Source: Actomonas aquatica | GTDB taxonomy: Bacteria; Verrucomicrobiota; Verrucomicrobiia; Opitutales; Opitutaceae | Assembly (NCBI RefSeq): GCF_019679435.2 | Contig: NZ_CP139781.1 | Location: forward strand, 992,001 to 1,056,000 | Length of the DNA stretch: 64,000 bases | Direction of reading: 5' to 3' | In this document: in pieces, positions 43,062-51,231 of the stretch | Position numbering within the stretch: the stretch's first letter is position 1 | Layout: each line of letters begins with the position of its first letter | Translations under genes and position numbers: made by a program | The notes under the pieces: generated by a model | Told to the model about the DNA's origin: nothing | The model's database searches: none | Seen by the model: only the letters and a program-made list of their open reading frames with translations

Positions 43062-43895
43062 TTAGCGGAGTCCGAAGTAGCGCCAGCGCACGGCGCGGGC
43101 CAGCGCCGTCGGCACCAACCGTTGGAAAAGCGGCGCAAGCACCGTCTGGAACCAATCCCCCGATCGCAGCATGCCACGATGGCGTCGCTCGATCGCGCGC
43201 CACAGATCGCGGGCCGCTCGTTCCGGGGGCGGGGCCGCATTCAGGTTGGCCTCCAGCGCGTTCCACGCGGCCTCCTGGTCGGCGGTCGCAGCGGGGTCGG
43301 CGGAGTGGGTGGGGCGTTGCATGGATTGGTTAAAACCCGTGCGAAAATCGCCGGGTCGGAAATCGATTACGCTGACTCCCGTGTGCCGCGTTTCAATCAG
43401 CAAACTCTCGCTCAATGCACTCAGTCCGGCTTTGGCGATGTTGTAGCCGGTCATGTAGGGCAACGGGAACTCGGTCGCCAGCGAGGCGACATTCACCAGC
43501 ACCCCACCCTGAGCTCGACGGCGCAGATCGGCCAACTGGGCCTGCGCGAGCGCGGCAGTGTTCACCAGCATGGCGTTGAGCTGCTGTCGCCAGACCGCGA
43601 ACTCGACCTCCGCAAAGGAGCCCAAGGTGCCGTAACCCGCGTTGTTGATCACCACCGCAAATCCGCCCGCGGCCACCGCTGCCTCGCGATAGGCGCTCAA
43701 CGCGCCGACGGCGTCATCAAGATCGAGCACCACGGGGTGGAAGCGCTCATGCTCCGCCAACTCGGCGAGACGCGCCTCCGATCGGGCTGTGCCCCACACT
43801 TCTGCGCCCTGAGCGAGTGCCAGCCGGGCAATCGCCGCCCCGATGCCTGCAGACGCCCCGGTGATAAATACGGGGCTGGAGGTCGAGGACGGCAT
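43062..43895 (-). CDS. Classical short-chain dehydrogenase/reductase
   Basis: The 277-residue SDR has TGASAGIG (12-19), VVINNAGYG (81-89), and the catalytic S138-Y151-K155 set (VASLATEF, Y151-N-I-A-K155). These preserve the NAD(P)-dependent ketone reductase machinery. The long helical C-terminus (LFQRLVPTALARAVRWRYFGLR) could contact membrane. In this operon it is a candidate 3-keto reductase: of the ketosynthase product in the manner of FabG, or of a 3-ketosphinganine-like product of the convergent serine-palmitoyltransferase-like enzyme. It lies between ketosynthase and GT28 with gaps of 63 and 4 bp. The substrate is inferred only. Confidence 0.78.
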   Translation of the reverse strand: MPSSTSSPVFITGASAGIGAAIARLALAQGAEVWGTARSEARLAELAEHERFHPVVLDLDDAVGALSAYREAAVAAGGFAVVINNAGYGTLGSFAEVEFAVWRQQLNAMLVNTAALAQAQLADLRRRAQGGVLVNVASLATEFPLPYMTGYNIAKAGLSALSESLLIETRHTGVSVIDFRPGDFRTGFNQSMQRPTHSADPAATADQEAAWNALEANLNAAPPPERAARDLWRAIERRHRGMLRSGDWFQTVLAPLFQRLVPTALARAVRWRYFGLR

Positions 43896-43958
43896 GGAGC
43901 GAGATACGGAGGACGGGGCAGGCAGCGCCAGAGTCGATTACGGGCGAAGGAACGGACC

Positions 43959-45230
43959 TCAGCTCGCTGAAGGCACAGCGCGCAGCACGATGGCGACATT
44001 GGCCCCACCAAAACCACTGCTGTTGTTGATCACCACCTGGGGCCGCTCGGCCACGGTTTCGCGCACGATGTTGAGATCGGCCACGGCCGGATCGATTTCG
44101 GTGATGTGAGCCGATCCCGGGATAAATCCCTCGCGCAATGCGAGCGCGCAGAACCCGGTCTCCATCGCGCCGGCCAGCGACAGACCGTGACCGGTAAGCG
44201 CCTTGGTTGAACTGATCGCCGGACGCGCGCCCGACGGGCCAAAGACGGTGCGGATCGCCTTGCCTTCGGAGATGTCGCCGATGGGCGTCGAAGTGGCGTG
44301 GGCGTTGATGTAGTCCACATCCTCCGGCGCGACGCCGGAGTGCTTGAGCGCGCGAGTCAGGGCGTTGGCCAAGCCGGTGCCCTCGGGATGGGAAATGGCA
44401 ACGTTGTGACCGTCGGAGGCCTGGCCCCACCCGGCCACCTCGCAATACGGCACCACGCCGCGGCGCATGACCTCGTCTTCGCTTTCGAGGACCAGCACCG
44501 TCGCGCCGCCAGTGCCCACAAACCCGTCGCGGCCTTTGTCAAACGGACGTGAGGCGCTGTTCGGATCGTTGCTCATGGAGAGCGCCCGCATGCCGGCAAA
44601 CGGCAGGATCGTCTCCACGTTGCCGTCCTCGGCGCCGACCACAAACATGCGCTTTTGGCGGCCGAGCATGATCTCGTCGTAGGCGTAACCCAGCGCGTGG
44701 GAAGACGAAGCGCAGGCCGACGCGAAACCGGTCGAAGCGCCTTTGATCTTAAAGTGCGCCACCAGGTTGAACTGCACCGTGCCCGCAATGGAGGCAACGA
44801 TGCCCAGCGGCGAGCAGCGCATGACGCCCATTTCGTGCATGCGACGCACGTAGTAGGTCAGAAAATTGGGTGAACCCGCCGAGGCTCCGAACAGACCCGT
44901 ATCGTCGTTGGACACATCCTCCGGCGACAGACCTGCATCCTCGATCGCCTGGGTCATCGCGCAGTAGCTGTAGAGGCCATGCGGTCCCATGCTGCGCAGG
45001 TATTCGCGCCGCACCCGGTAGCGTTCGGGATAGATCCAGTCCTCGGGATCCAGCGAATCCGTATCAAAGCCCTTCACGGGGGCGGCGACTTTCACCGGGA
45101 TACTGGCGGCAGCAAAAGGCGGGTAGAGCTCCACCCCATGCTTCATTTCACGCAGATTCTGCGAGACCGTTTTTGCGTCGTTGCCGATGCTGGTGATGGC
45201 ACCCAGGCCGGTGAGATATACTTTCGCCAT
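43959..45230 (-). CDS. Beta-ketoacyl-ACP synthase II-type enzyme
   Basis: The 423-residue thiolase-fold enzyme has the Cys-His-His triad of KAS II: C173 (TGFASACASSSHAL), H311 (YINAHATSTPIGD) and H348 (STKALTGHGLSLAGA). K343 and a C-terminal SSGFGGANVAIV support the assignment. It elongates acyl-ACP with malonyl-ACP. The ATG at 45230 (MAKVYLTGLG) matches the usual KAS start; an ATG at 45269 would add 13 poorly conserved residues. It lies 201 bp downstream of the ACP-dehydratase gene and 63 bp before the SDR, so it is probably specialised for a lipid made here rather than the main fatty-acid KAS. Confidence 0.88.
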   Translation of the reverse strand: MAKVYLTGLGAITSIGNDAKTVSQNLREMKHGVELYPPFAAASIPVKVAAPVKGFDTDSLDPEDWIYPERYRVRREYLRSMGPHGLYSYCAMTQAIEDAGLSPEDVSNDDTGLFGASAGSPNFLTYYVRRMHEMGVMRCSPLGIVASIAGTVQFNLVAHFKIKGASTGFASACASSSHALGYAYDEIMLGRQKRMFVVGAEDGNVETILPFAGMRALSMSNDPNSASRPFDKGRDGFVGTGGATVLVLESEDEVMRRGVVPYCEVAGWGQASDGHNVAISHPEGTGLANALTRALKHSGVAPEDVDYINAHATSTPIGDISEGKAIRTVFGPSGARPAISSTKALTGHGLSLAGAMETGFCALALREGFIPGSAHITEIDPAVADLNIVRETVAERPQVVINNSSGFGGANVAIVLRAVPSAS

Positions 45231-45403
45231 GATACTTTGCTGATGCAGCACCTTGGTCGAAGCAGGCATCGGGAGTCGGTCGAACCGATGCTCCGAACTT
45301 CGCCAAAGCGCGTAGGGGGATGAGCTAAGGCAGCGACGCCGCCCGGGTCAACGCGGCGGAATACCCGATTTCAGGCATTTTAAACCGGTCGCCGGCCCCG
45401 GAC

Positions 45404-45423
45404 TGCGGGCGACTCTGCCCGCA
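45404..45423 (-). terminator. Hairpin after the ACP-dehydratase gene
   Basis: TGCGGGC and GCCCGCA form a 7-bp perfect stem around GACTCT, 8 bp after the stop codon on the - strand. There is no clear T-run, so Rho-independent termination is not certain. It may partly separate the gene from the ketosynthase gene downstream. Confidence 0.35.
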
Positions 45424-45431
45424 CGGAGGGG

Positions 45432-46421
45432 TTAGGCGTTCACCGCGGCCGCGATGGGCGGACGGGTGTCGTCGTCGTTGCTCTTGCCGGTCATCGGCGC
45501 CTTGGAGTCAACCGCGATGGGGGTGCCGTCAGCCGCCAGTTTCGATTCAACGTAAGCAAAGGTGAGCGTGATCTCCTCGGCCATCGCGGCCTTTTCCTGG
45601 CCCACGCGAATGGAACCTTCGAAGGTCGCCAACGGCATCTTGGTGCGCTTCGGCTTCACCGACATCGACAGCAGATCGCCCGGGCGGCAGATCCGGTGGC
45701 AACGCACGCCTTCACACGAAGTGAAGAAGATCTTGGACGGATCCATCGTCTTGCCTTCCTCGGGCGTGGTGCCCTCGAGCAAGTAGAGGACCGCGAGCTG
45801 GCCGAGGGCCTCAAGCATCAGCGAGGCCGGCATGACCGGGTTGTCCTTAAAGTGGCCTTGGAGGAAAAACTCCTGCCCCGTGATCTTATACTTACCCTGC
45901 GCGCCGTTGCCCACAATCGAGGCTTCGTTGAGGAACAGGAACGGGGCCTGAATCGGCATAACCGACACGATCTGCTCGATCGGCAGGAACTTCGTCGGCT
46001 TCGGCGGGGGCAAACCGCGCACTTTGCAATCAATGAAAGTTTTGATGTCACCGACGGTGCGCAGGTTACGCAGATCCTCATTGTTGATCTGCATCTGGAG
46101 CACGTCTTCCACCAGAATGACGATTTCCATCATCGTCAGGGAATCGATCCCGAGGTCTTCCACGAGACGCAGCTCGTCGTCGGCCTCCTTCAACTTGGCG
46201 CGCAGATCAGGCTCCACAAAGCGCTCGATCACACCGATAATCACTGCCGGTAAGTGACTGGCCTCCTGAGTCTTACGATAGGCAATCGCGGCCTCAATGG
46301 TCGCGGGCGAACACCGCTTGAGCGATTCGCGCAGCGCCGACTCATCTTCTATTGAGAACGGTTTGGGGGCCGTCTCCGGGGCCGCGTGGCCCTCCTGACC
46401 ATCGAGGTCTCCTTTAGGCAT
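45432..46421 (-). CDS. Acyl carrier protein fused to a FabZ/FabA-like hotdog dehydratase
   Basis: The 329-residue protein has an ACP domain at about 60-137 with the phosphopantetheine serine S94 in VEDLGIDSLTMMEI. A hotdog domain at about 145-305 carries the catalytic pair H190 and E204 in QGHFKDNPVMPASLMLEAL. The 14-residue spacing is as in FabZ. Before the ACP are about 60 mostly polar residues, and the C-terminal 25 are low complexity. Carrying both the acyl-chain tether and the 3-hydroxyacyl dehydratase on one chain suggests dedicated synthesis of a lipid acyl group. It heads the - strand gene run, with a 230-bp divergent AT-richer gap upstream. The leader shows no Shine-Dalgarno motif. 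Confidence 0.82.
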   Translation of the reverse strand: MPKGDLDGQEGHAAPETAPKPFSIEDESALRESLKRCSPATIEAAIAYRKTQEASHLPAVIIGVIERFVEPDLRAKLKEADDELRLVEDLGIDSLTMMEIVILVEDVLQMQINNEDLRNLRTVGDIKTFIDCKVRGLPPPKPTKFLPIEQIVSVMPIQAPFLFLNEASIVGNGAQGKYKITGQEFFLQGHFKDNPVMPASLMLEALGQLAVLYLLEGTTPEEGKTMDPSKIFFTSCEGVRCHRICRPGDLLSMSVKPKRTKMPLATFEGSIRVGQEKAAMAEEITLTFAYVESKLAADGTPIAVDSKAPMTGKSNDDDTRPPIAAAVNA

Positions 46422-46621
46422 GATTTTCGGTAGTTAGGTTTCGGTATTTTGAATGTAAACGTAATTCTTGGACCCACGCTGTGACGTTCCATCAGACCGA
46501 CCGAGATCAAAAAGTTACTCAAACGTTGGTATTCCGACGCGGCTTTCCGCTGCTGACAGAATTTCAGAACCCGCGTTTGCATTCACTACGCCATTTTCAG
46601 TAAACGGTCGCTGTTTCATTC
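46422..46621. other. Divergent AT-richer intergenic region
   Basis: This gap separates the lipid gene run (-) from a GT4 gene (+). It is visibly more AT-rich than its surroundings, with runs such as ATCAAAAAGTTACTCAAACG and GTATTTTGAATGTAAACG. It must hold promoters for both directions. On the - strand TTTACA and TAACTA stand 17 bp apart, but the second would lie only 10 bp before the ATG, so no promoter call is made. Confidence 0.3.
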
Positions 46622-46645
46622 CGCGCGTCGCTTCGAGCGACCGCG
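46622..46645 (+). promoter_or_regulatory. Leader hairpin just before a start codon
   Basis: CGCG-C-GTCGCT and AGCGAC-CGCG pair with one bulged base around a TCG loop. The structure ends 6 bases before the ATG at 46652 and could limit ribosome access to it. Confidence 0.35.
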
Positions 46646-46651
46646 TTTCCG

Positions 46652-47812
46652 ATGTCCGATCCCGCCTTTAACCCTCTGTCGTCTCAGACGCTCTATCTCA
46701 TCACGCACGAGTTTTACCCGAAGCGTGGCGGGATCGCGACCTTCACCGAGGAAATGGCCAAGGCATCGGTGGGACTCGGGCTCGATGTCGAGGTCTGGGC
46801 CCAGGAAGCCCCGACCGTGCGCGACGCCAGCCTGTGGCCGTTTCGGGTTTGGCGCATGCCGCTCAAGGGCACCCACGACCTGACATGTCAGCTTCGCTTG
46901 GCCTGGCAATTGATCCGCCGCCGCCGTGAGTTACGCCGAGCCACCGTCTACCTGCCGGAGCCCGGGCCGATGCTCACGCTGATGTTGCTCCAGCGCTTTC
47001 ATGCCTTCCGGCCCAAACACCTCGTGCTCACGTTCCATGGCTCCGAGGTGCTGAAGTTTTACCGCAACCCGCTCATCCGTCCCCTCGCCCGCCGCCTCAT
47101 CGGCTACGCCAACCGCATCAGCGTGCTCTCCGGCTACACCCGCGATCTGTTGCACACCCATTTCCCCGAGGCCCGCTCCAAGATTCTGCTCACGCCCGGC
47201 GCCCTGCGTTCCGACTTCGCTGTCGTGGAACACCCGGCCACCGCGCCCAATCCCAAGGTCGTCATCCTCACCGTGGGTCGGCTCCACCCGCGCAAGGGTC
47301 AGCTCATCACCCTGCAGGCCCTCCAAGCCCTCGCGCCCCGCTTCCGCGACCAGATCGAATATTGGCTGGTGGGCTCCACCGCCAAGGAGTCCTACGAGCA
47401 GAGCCTTCGCAGCACCGCCGCCCAGTGCGACTTCCCGGTGCGCTTCTTCGGCGATGTGCCCGACAACGAACTGAGCCGCATCTACGACCGCGCCGACGTC
47501 TTCGGCATGACCAGTATCGACTTTGGCAACAGCGTGGAGGGCTTTGGATTGGTCTACCTCGAGGCCGCCGCCCACGGCCTGCCCGTCGTCGCCCACGCCG
47601 TCGGCGGCGTGGCCGAAGCCGTCGCCGATGGTGAGACCGGCCTGCTGGTGCCGCCCCACCACCCGGCGCAGCTCACCGCCGCCTTCGAAAAACTCATCAG
47701 CGATCGCGCCCTGCGCGAACGCCTCGGCCAGGCCGGTTGGAACTGGGCCCGCCGCAACAACTGGTCGCATTCGGCCCGCGTGCTGTTCGGTGAGGCTCTC
47801 GCCGACTCCTGA
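46652..47812 (+). CDS. GT4 family glycosyltransferase
   Basis: The 386-residue GT-B enzyme starts with LYLITHEFYPKRGGIATFTEEMA, the Gly-rich acceptor-side loop of GT4 enzymes. LVLTFHGSEVLKFYRNPL, ILTVGRLHPRKGQLITL and SVEGFGLVYLEAAAHGLPVVA with the E-x7-E motif follow. The pattern resembles PimB/PimC-like and other lipid-acceptor mannosyltransferases, though the acceptor cannot be fixed from sequence. It is divergent from the lipid gene run and followed after 26 bp by a thioesterase gene. A strong hairpin precedes the ATG. Confidence 0.83.
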   Translation: MSDPAFNPLSSQTLYLITHEFYPKRGGIATFTEEMAKASVGLGLDVEVWAQEAPTVRDASLWPFRVWRMPLKGTHDLTCQLRLAWQLIRRRRELRRATVYLPEPGPMLTLMLLQRFHAFRPKHLVLTFHGSEVLKFYRNPLIRPLARRLIGYANRISVLSGYTRDLLHTHFPEARSKILLTPGALRSDFAVVEHPATAPNPKVVILTVGRLHPRKGQLITLQALQALAPRFRDQIEYWLVGSTAKESYEQSLRSTAAQCDFPVRFFGDVPDNELSRIYDRADVFGMTSIDFGNSVEGFGLVYLEAAAHGLPVVAHAVGGVAEAVADGETGLLVPPHHPAQLTAAFEKLISDRALRERLGQAGWNWARRNNWSHSARVLFGEALADS

Positions 47813-47838
47813 CACGTCCTGCGCCGTCGCCACCTTTC

Positions 47839-48243
47839 ATGCTCGAATCCCGCACTACGATCCGCGTCCGCTATGCCGAGACCGACGCGATGGCTATTGT
47901 TTACCATGGCAGCTACCTGCCGTGGTTGGAGGTCGCTCGCACCCAATTGCTCCGCGATTACGGTTACCCTTACCGTGACCTGGAACAGGCCGGCTACCGC
48001 CTGCCCGTGCTCGATCTATCGGTGAGCTACCGCCGCCCCGCGGTCTATGACGACGACGTGGAAATCCACGCCGTGATCCGCGACCGCCCCGGCATTCGCA
48101 TCAAAATCGATTACGAGATCCGCCGCGGCGAGGACCTGCTAGCGACCGCCCAGACGACGCACGCCTTCGTCGACGCCAAGGGCCAACCCACCCGCCCGCC
48201 GGCCGATTTTATGGCGGCCATGCGCGCCTATTTCACGGCGTAG
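47839..48243 (+). CDS. Acyl-CoA/ACP thioesterase, YbgC/4-hydroxybenzoyl-CoA type
   Basis: The 134-residue single hotdog domain has RVRYAETDAMAIVYHGSYLPWLEVAR, where D16 is the catalytic aspartate of the YbgC/4HBT family. VSYRRPAVYDDDVEIHA is the family's central strand. Such enzymes hydrolyse short acyl-CoA or acyl-ACP thioesters. It follows the GT4 gene closely and its 3' end overlaps queG by 11 bp in convergent orientation. A link to the nearby acyl-lipid genes is plausible, but YbgC homologues are also common next to envelope genes in general. Confidence 0.85.
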   Translation: MLESRTTIRVRYAETDAMAIVYHGSYLPWLEVARTQLLRDYGYPYRDLEQAGYRLPVLDLSVSYRRPAVYDDDVEIHAVIRDRPGIRIKIDYEIRRGEDLLATAQTTHAFVDAKGQPTRPPADFMAAMRAYFTA

Positions 48244-49399
48244 GTTCACCGAATTCCGCCAGCACCGCGGCATCGGTCTCCCGCCCGCGCAACGCGGCCA
48301 GCTCGTCGAGCGTCGCGCCGAGTTCCCGCAAAGCCGCGACGGCATGGGCGCGCACCATCGCCCACTCACTCTCGGCCGCCAAGCGCCAGAGCGCCGGTCG
48401 GCACGCCAACGCTCCCGTATTCGCCGCGACGATACAGGCGTTGCGCAACAGGCCGCGCAGCTTGAGCCGCTTCACGGCCGTGCCTTTGAAGACGGCGGCG
48501 AAACGCTCCGGCGTCAGCGTCAGGATTTCTTCCAACGATAGCGCCGCGAGCTCCGGCCGCCGGTTCAGCAGCAGCGATTTCGAGGCCTGCGCAAACCGAT
48601 TCCACGGGCACACCTCCGCACAGATGTCGCAACCATAGAGCCGATCGCCGATCCCGCGCCGCATTGCCCGCGGAATGATGCCGCGGTTTTCGATCGTGTG
48701 ATAAGAGATGCAGCGCCGCGCATCCAATTCCCCCGGCGCGACCAGCGCCTGCGTCGGACACGCCTCAAGACACGCCGTGCACGAGCCGCAAAGCGTCCCC
48801 ACCGGTCGATCCGCCGCCGCCCGACTCACGGGCGCATCGGGTTCGATCAAGATGCCGCCGCCTACCACGATGGCCGCCAGGAACAGCCAATTGCCAAACT
48901 CCCGCGAAATCAGCATGGCGTTTTTCCCCGTAAACCCCACCCCGGCGCGCGCCGCCCAACTGCGCTCCAGCACCGGCCCGGTATCGACGTAATACCGGTA
49001 GTCGGCTCCGCTGATGCCGCCCCATTGCTCCAGCACTTGCCCGGCCGCAACCAAACCCGGTTTGATCGAGTCATGGTAATCGTCGTGCAGCGCGTAACGC
49101 GCCCAGACGCCCGTGCCGCCCCCGTCCTCAGCCGGCACCGCCGCGGCCCCCACCGCCGGCGCCGGCGCGTAATTCACGCCCAACATCACCAGCGTGGTCG
49201 CCCCGGCCTGCACCTGCGTGACGTCGCGACGTTTCGCCCGCGAGCGTTCCATCCACGCCATGTCGGCCTGATGCCCCGAATCCAACCATCGCTCAAACGC
49301 ATCCGCCCCTGGACTATCTCCGTCCACGCGGGCGAATCGCACCACGTCAAAACCGAGTGCGTGCAGTCGCTCCCGCAGAACCTCTCGATCAGCCGCCAT
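48233..49399 (-). CDS. queG: Epoxyqueuosine reductase
   Basis: The 388-residue cobalamin-dependent iron-sulfur protein has the family's catalytic aspartate D139 (YVDTGPVLER). Two [4Fe-4S] motifs are present: C204-x2-C207-x2-C210-x3-C214, and C257-x2-C260-x3-C264 with the lone C230. RRCISYHTIENRG lies between them and a HEAT-like helical C-terminus ends the protein. QueG catalyses the last step of queuosine synthesis, reducing epoxyqueuosine in the tRNA wobble position. All cluster cysteines are present and the length is normal. Its ATG overlaps the end of aroK by 11 bp, so both are probably on one message. Confidence 0.93.
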   Translation of the reverse strand: MAADREVLRERLHALGFDVVRFARVDGDSPGADAFERWLDSGHQADMAWMERSRAKRRDVTQVQAGATTLVMLGVNYAPAPAVGAAAVPAEDGGGTGVWARYALHDDYHDSIKPGLVAAGQVLEQWGGISGADYRYYVDTGPVLERSWAARAGVGFTGKNAMLISREFGNWLFLAAIVVGGGILIEPDAPVSRAAADRPVGTLCGSCTACLEACPTQALVAPGELDARRCISYHTIENRGIIPRAMRRGIGDRLYGCDICAEVCPWNRFAQASKSLLLNRRPELAALSLEEILTLTPERFAAVFKGTAVKRLKLRGLLRNACIVAANTGALACRPALWRLAAESEWAMVRAHAVAALRELGATLDELAALRGRETDAAVLAEFGEPTP

Positions 49400-49988
49400 G
49401 GGGCCCGGCCGCCTTGGCCTGTTTCTTCAACCAATCCGGCACTTCGCGGCGATACACCCGCATGACATGCGAGATGATGTCACTCGTCGGCCGGTGATCG
49501 GTCAGGATGACCGCGCCAGCCCGTTTGTAGACCGGCTCCCGCTCCTTGTAGAGCGCGCGGATGCGATCCATCGGATCCTCCACATCGAGCAACGGCCGAT
49601 TCCGATTGGCCGAGGTGCGCTTTAAAATCGTTTCGAGCGACGCGTGCAGGCACACGACCACGCCCTTGCGCTTCAGCAGATCGAGCATGCCGGGCTGCAC
49701 CACCAGACCGCCGCCGCAGGCCACCACGCAGTTTTCCGGCGGATGGCCCTCATCGATGAAATTTCGCTCCAACTGCCGAAAGAACGGCTCCCCTTCGTCG
49801 GGGTTCGCGAAGATTTCGGGGATCGTTTTCCCCATCGCCTTTTCGATTTCGTAGTCACTGTCCAACAGCCGGTATTTCAAGCGCTGAGCCACCGCGCGAC
49901 CGATGGTCGTTTTGCCGGTGCCCATAAATCCCACCAGATACAAATTGGGCGCACTGAAACTGGAGCTGGCATCGGACGGTGGCATCAT
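49389..49988 (-). CDS. aroK: Shikimate kinase
   Basis: The 199-residue P-loop kinase has Walker A GFMGTGKTT (20-28), the shikimate-binding LLDSDYEIEKAMGKTIPEIF and ACGGGLVV motifs, and the NRPLLD lid segment. It phosphorylates shikimate in aromatic amino-acid synthesis. Two adjacent ATG codons (49988 and 49985) are possible starts; both are pyrimidine-preceded. An in-frame extension to 50096 would overlap the divergent gene and lacks conservation signs. It precedes queG with an 11-bp overlap. Confidence 0.9.
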   Translation of the reverse strand: MMPPSDASSSFSAPNLYLVGFMGTGKTTIGRAVAQRLKYRLLDSDYEIEKAMGKTIPEIFANPDEGEPFFRQLERNFIDEGHPPENCVVACGGGLVVQPGMLDLLKRKGVVVCLHASLETILKRTSANRNRPLLDVEDPMDRIRALYKEREPVYKRAGAVILTDHRPTSDIISHVMRVYRREVPDWLKKQAKAAGPHGG

Positions 49989-50094
49989 GCGCAGCGAAGG
50001 CACCACACCGGTGCTTGCCAAACCACAAAATTCTTCGCCTTTCGCTCGCAAGCCTTTGCCCGCAAGGTCTCCGCTTCCGTATAGCATTACTGTC

Positions 50095-51153
50095 ATGTCC
50101 GACTCCGAGTTCCATCATTTCGCCAGCGACAATACCTCCGGCATTTGCCCAGAAGCCTGGGCTGCCCTCCAAGCCGCCAACACCGGCTTCGAACCGTCCT
50201 ACGGCGACGACGAATGGACGACTCGCGCGTGCGACCTCATCCGCACTGTCTTCGACAAACCTGACGCCGAGATCTTCTTCGTCTTCAACGGCACCGCCGC
50301 CAACTCCCTGGTGCTCGCCTCGCTCTGCCAGAGCTACCACAGCGTCGTTTGTCACGAGGTGGCCCACGTCGAGACCGACGAATGCGGCGCGCCCGAGTTC
50401 TTTTCCAACGGCACCAAAATCCTCACCGCCACCGGCCCGCACGGCAAACTCACCCCGGCCGCCGTTGAGCGCATCATCCGCAAGCGCACCGACATTCACT
50501 ACCCGAAGCCCCGCGTGCTTTCGCTCACCCAATCCACCGAGTTTGGCACCGTTTACACCACGGCCGAGATCAACGCCCTCTGCACCCTCGCCCACGCCCA
50601 TCAACTGAATGTGCACATGGACGGCGCTCGTTTCGCCAACGCCGCCGCCGCCCTCCGCGAGCGCGAGGGCGCCACCCCGGCCGACTTCACCTGGCGCGCC
50701 GGCGTCGACGTGCTCAGCTTTGGCGGCACCAAAAACGGCATGAACACCTCCGAGGCCGTCGTGTTCTTCCGCCCCGAACTCGCCCGCGAGTTTGACTACC
50801 GCTGCAAGCAGGCCGGCCAACTCGCCTCCAAGATGCGTTTCCTCAGCAGCCAATGGGTCGGCATGCTCGAGAACGACAACTGGCTGCGTCACGCCGGCCA
50901 CGCCAACACCATGACCCGCCGCCTCGCCGACGCCGTGCGCGACATTCCTGGCGTGGAGCTCTTCATCGAACCCGAGGTCAACGCCGTCTTCGTCGACATG
51001 CCGCCCGCCGTCGCCGCCGCCATGCACCACCGCGGTTGGCATTTCCACAACTTCCTCGGCCCCGAGCGCTACCGCCTCATGTGCAGCTGGGCCACGCAGG
51101 AGACCGAGATCGAGAACTTCGCCCGCGATTTGCGCGAGGTCGTCGCCGTCTAG
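50095..51153 (+). CDS. Low-specificity L-threonine aldolase family protein
   Basis: The 352-residue fold-type I PLP enzyme has FVFNGTAANSLVLASL, HMDGARF with D176, and the Schiff-base lysine K213 in SFGGTKNGMN. These are the signature of the beta-eliminating lyase/threonine aldolase family, which cleaves L-threonine or related beta-hydroxy amino acids to glycine and an aldehyde. The ATG at 50095 lies directly before the conserved FASDNTSG segment. It is divergent from aroK with a 106-bp gap. Glycine from this reaction or from GlyA (62308) could feed the same pools; a functional link is not shown. Confidence 0.87.
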   Translation: MSDSEFHHFASDNTSGICPEAWAALQAANTGFEPSYGDDEWTTRACDLIRTVFDKPDAEIFFVFNGTAANSLVLASLCQSYHSVVCHEVAHVETDECGAPEFFSNGTKILTATGPHGKLTPAAVERIIRKRTDIHYPKPRVLSLTQSTEFGTVYTTAEINALCTLAHAHQLNVHMDGARFANAAAALREREGATPADFTWRAGVDVLSFGGTKNGMNTSEAVVFFRPELAREFDYRCKQAGQLASKMRFLSSQWVGMLENDNWLRHAGHANTMTRRLADAVRDIPGVELFIEPEVNAVFVDMPPAVAAAMHHRGWHFHNFLGPERYRLMCSWATQETEIENFARDLREVVAV

Positions 51154-51231
51154 GCTCGATCCCTGCTGCCCGCCGCTCCATCAACTCCTCACCGTTGGCG
51201 TGCCCTCTGACGCGCCAACGGGACGTCCTCC

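Noticed and set aside
43058-43240. N-terminal extension of the GT28 protein through the SDR gene
   Set aside because: The extension is Arg/Cys-rich and overlaps SDR coding sequence; the GTG at 43057 sits directly before the conserved first strand.
46431-46459. Sigma-70-like TTTACA/TAACTA promoter on the - strand
   Set aside because: The -10 element matches poorly and lies only 10 bp before the ATG, so the call is not supported.
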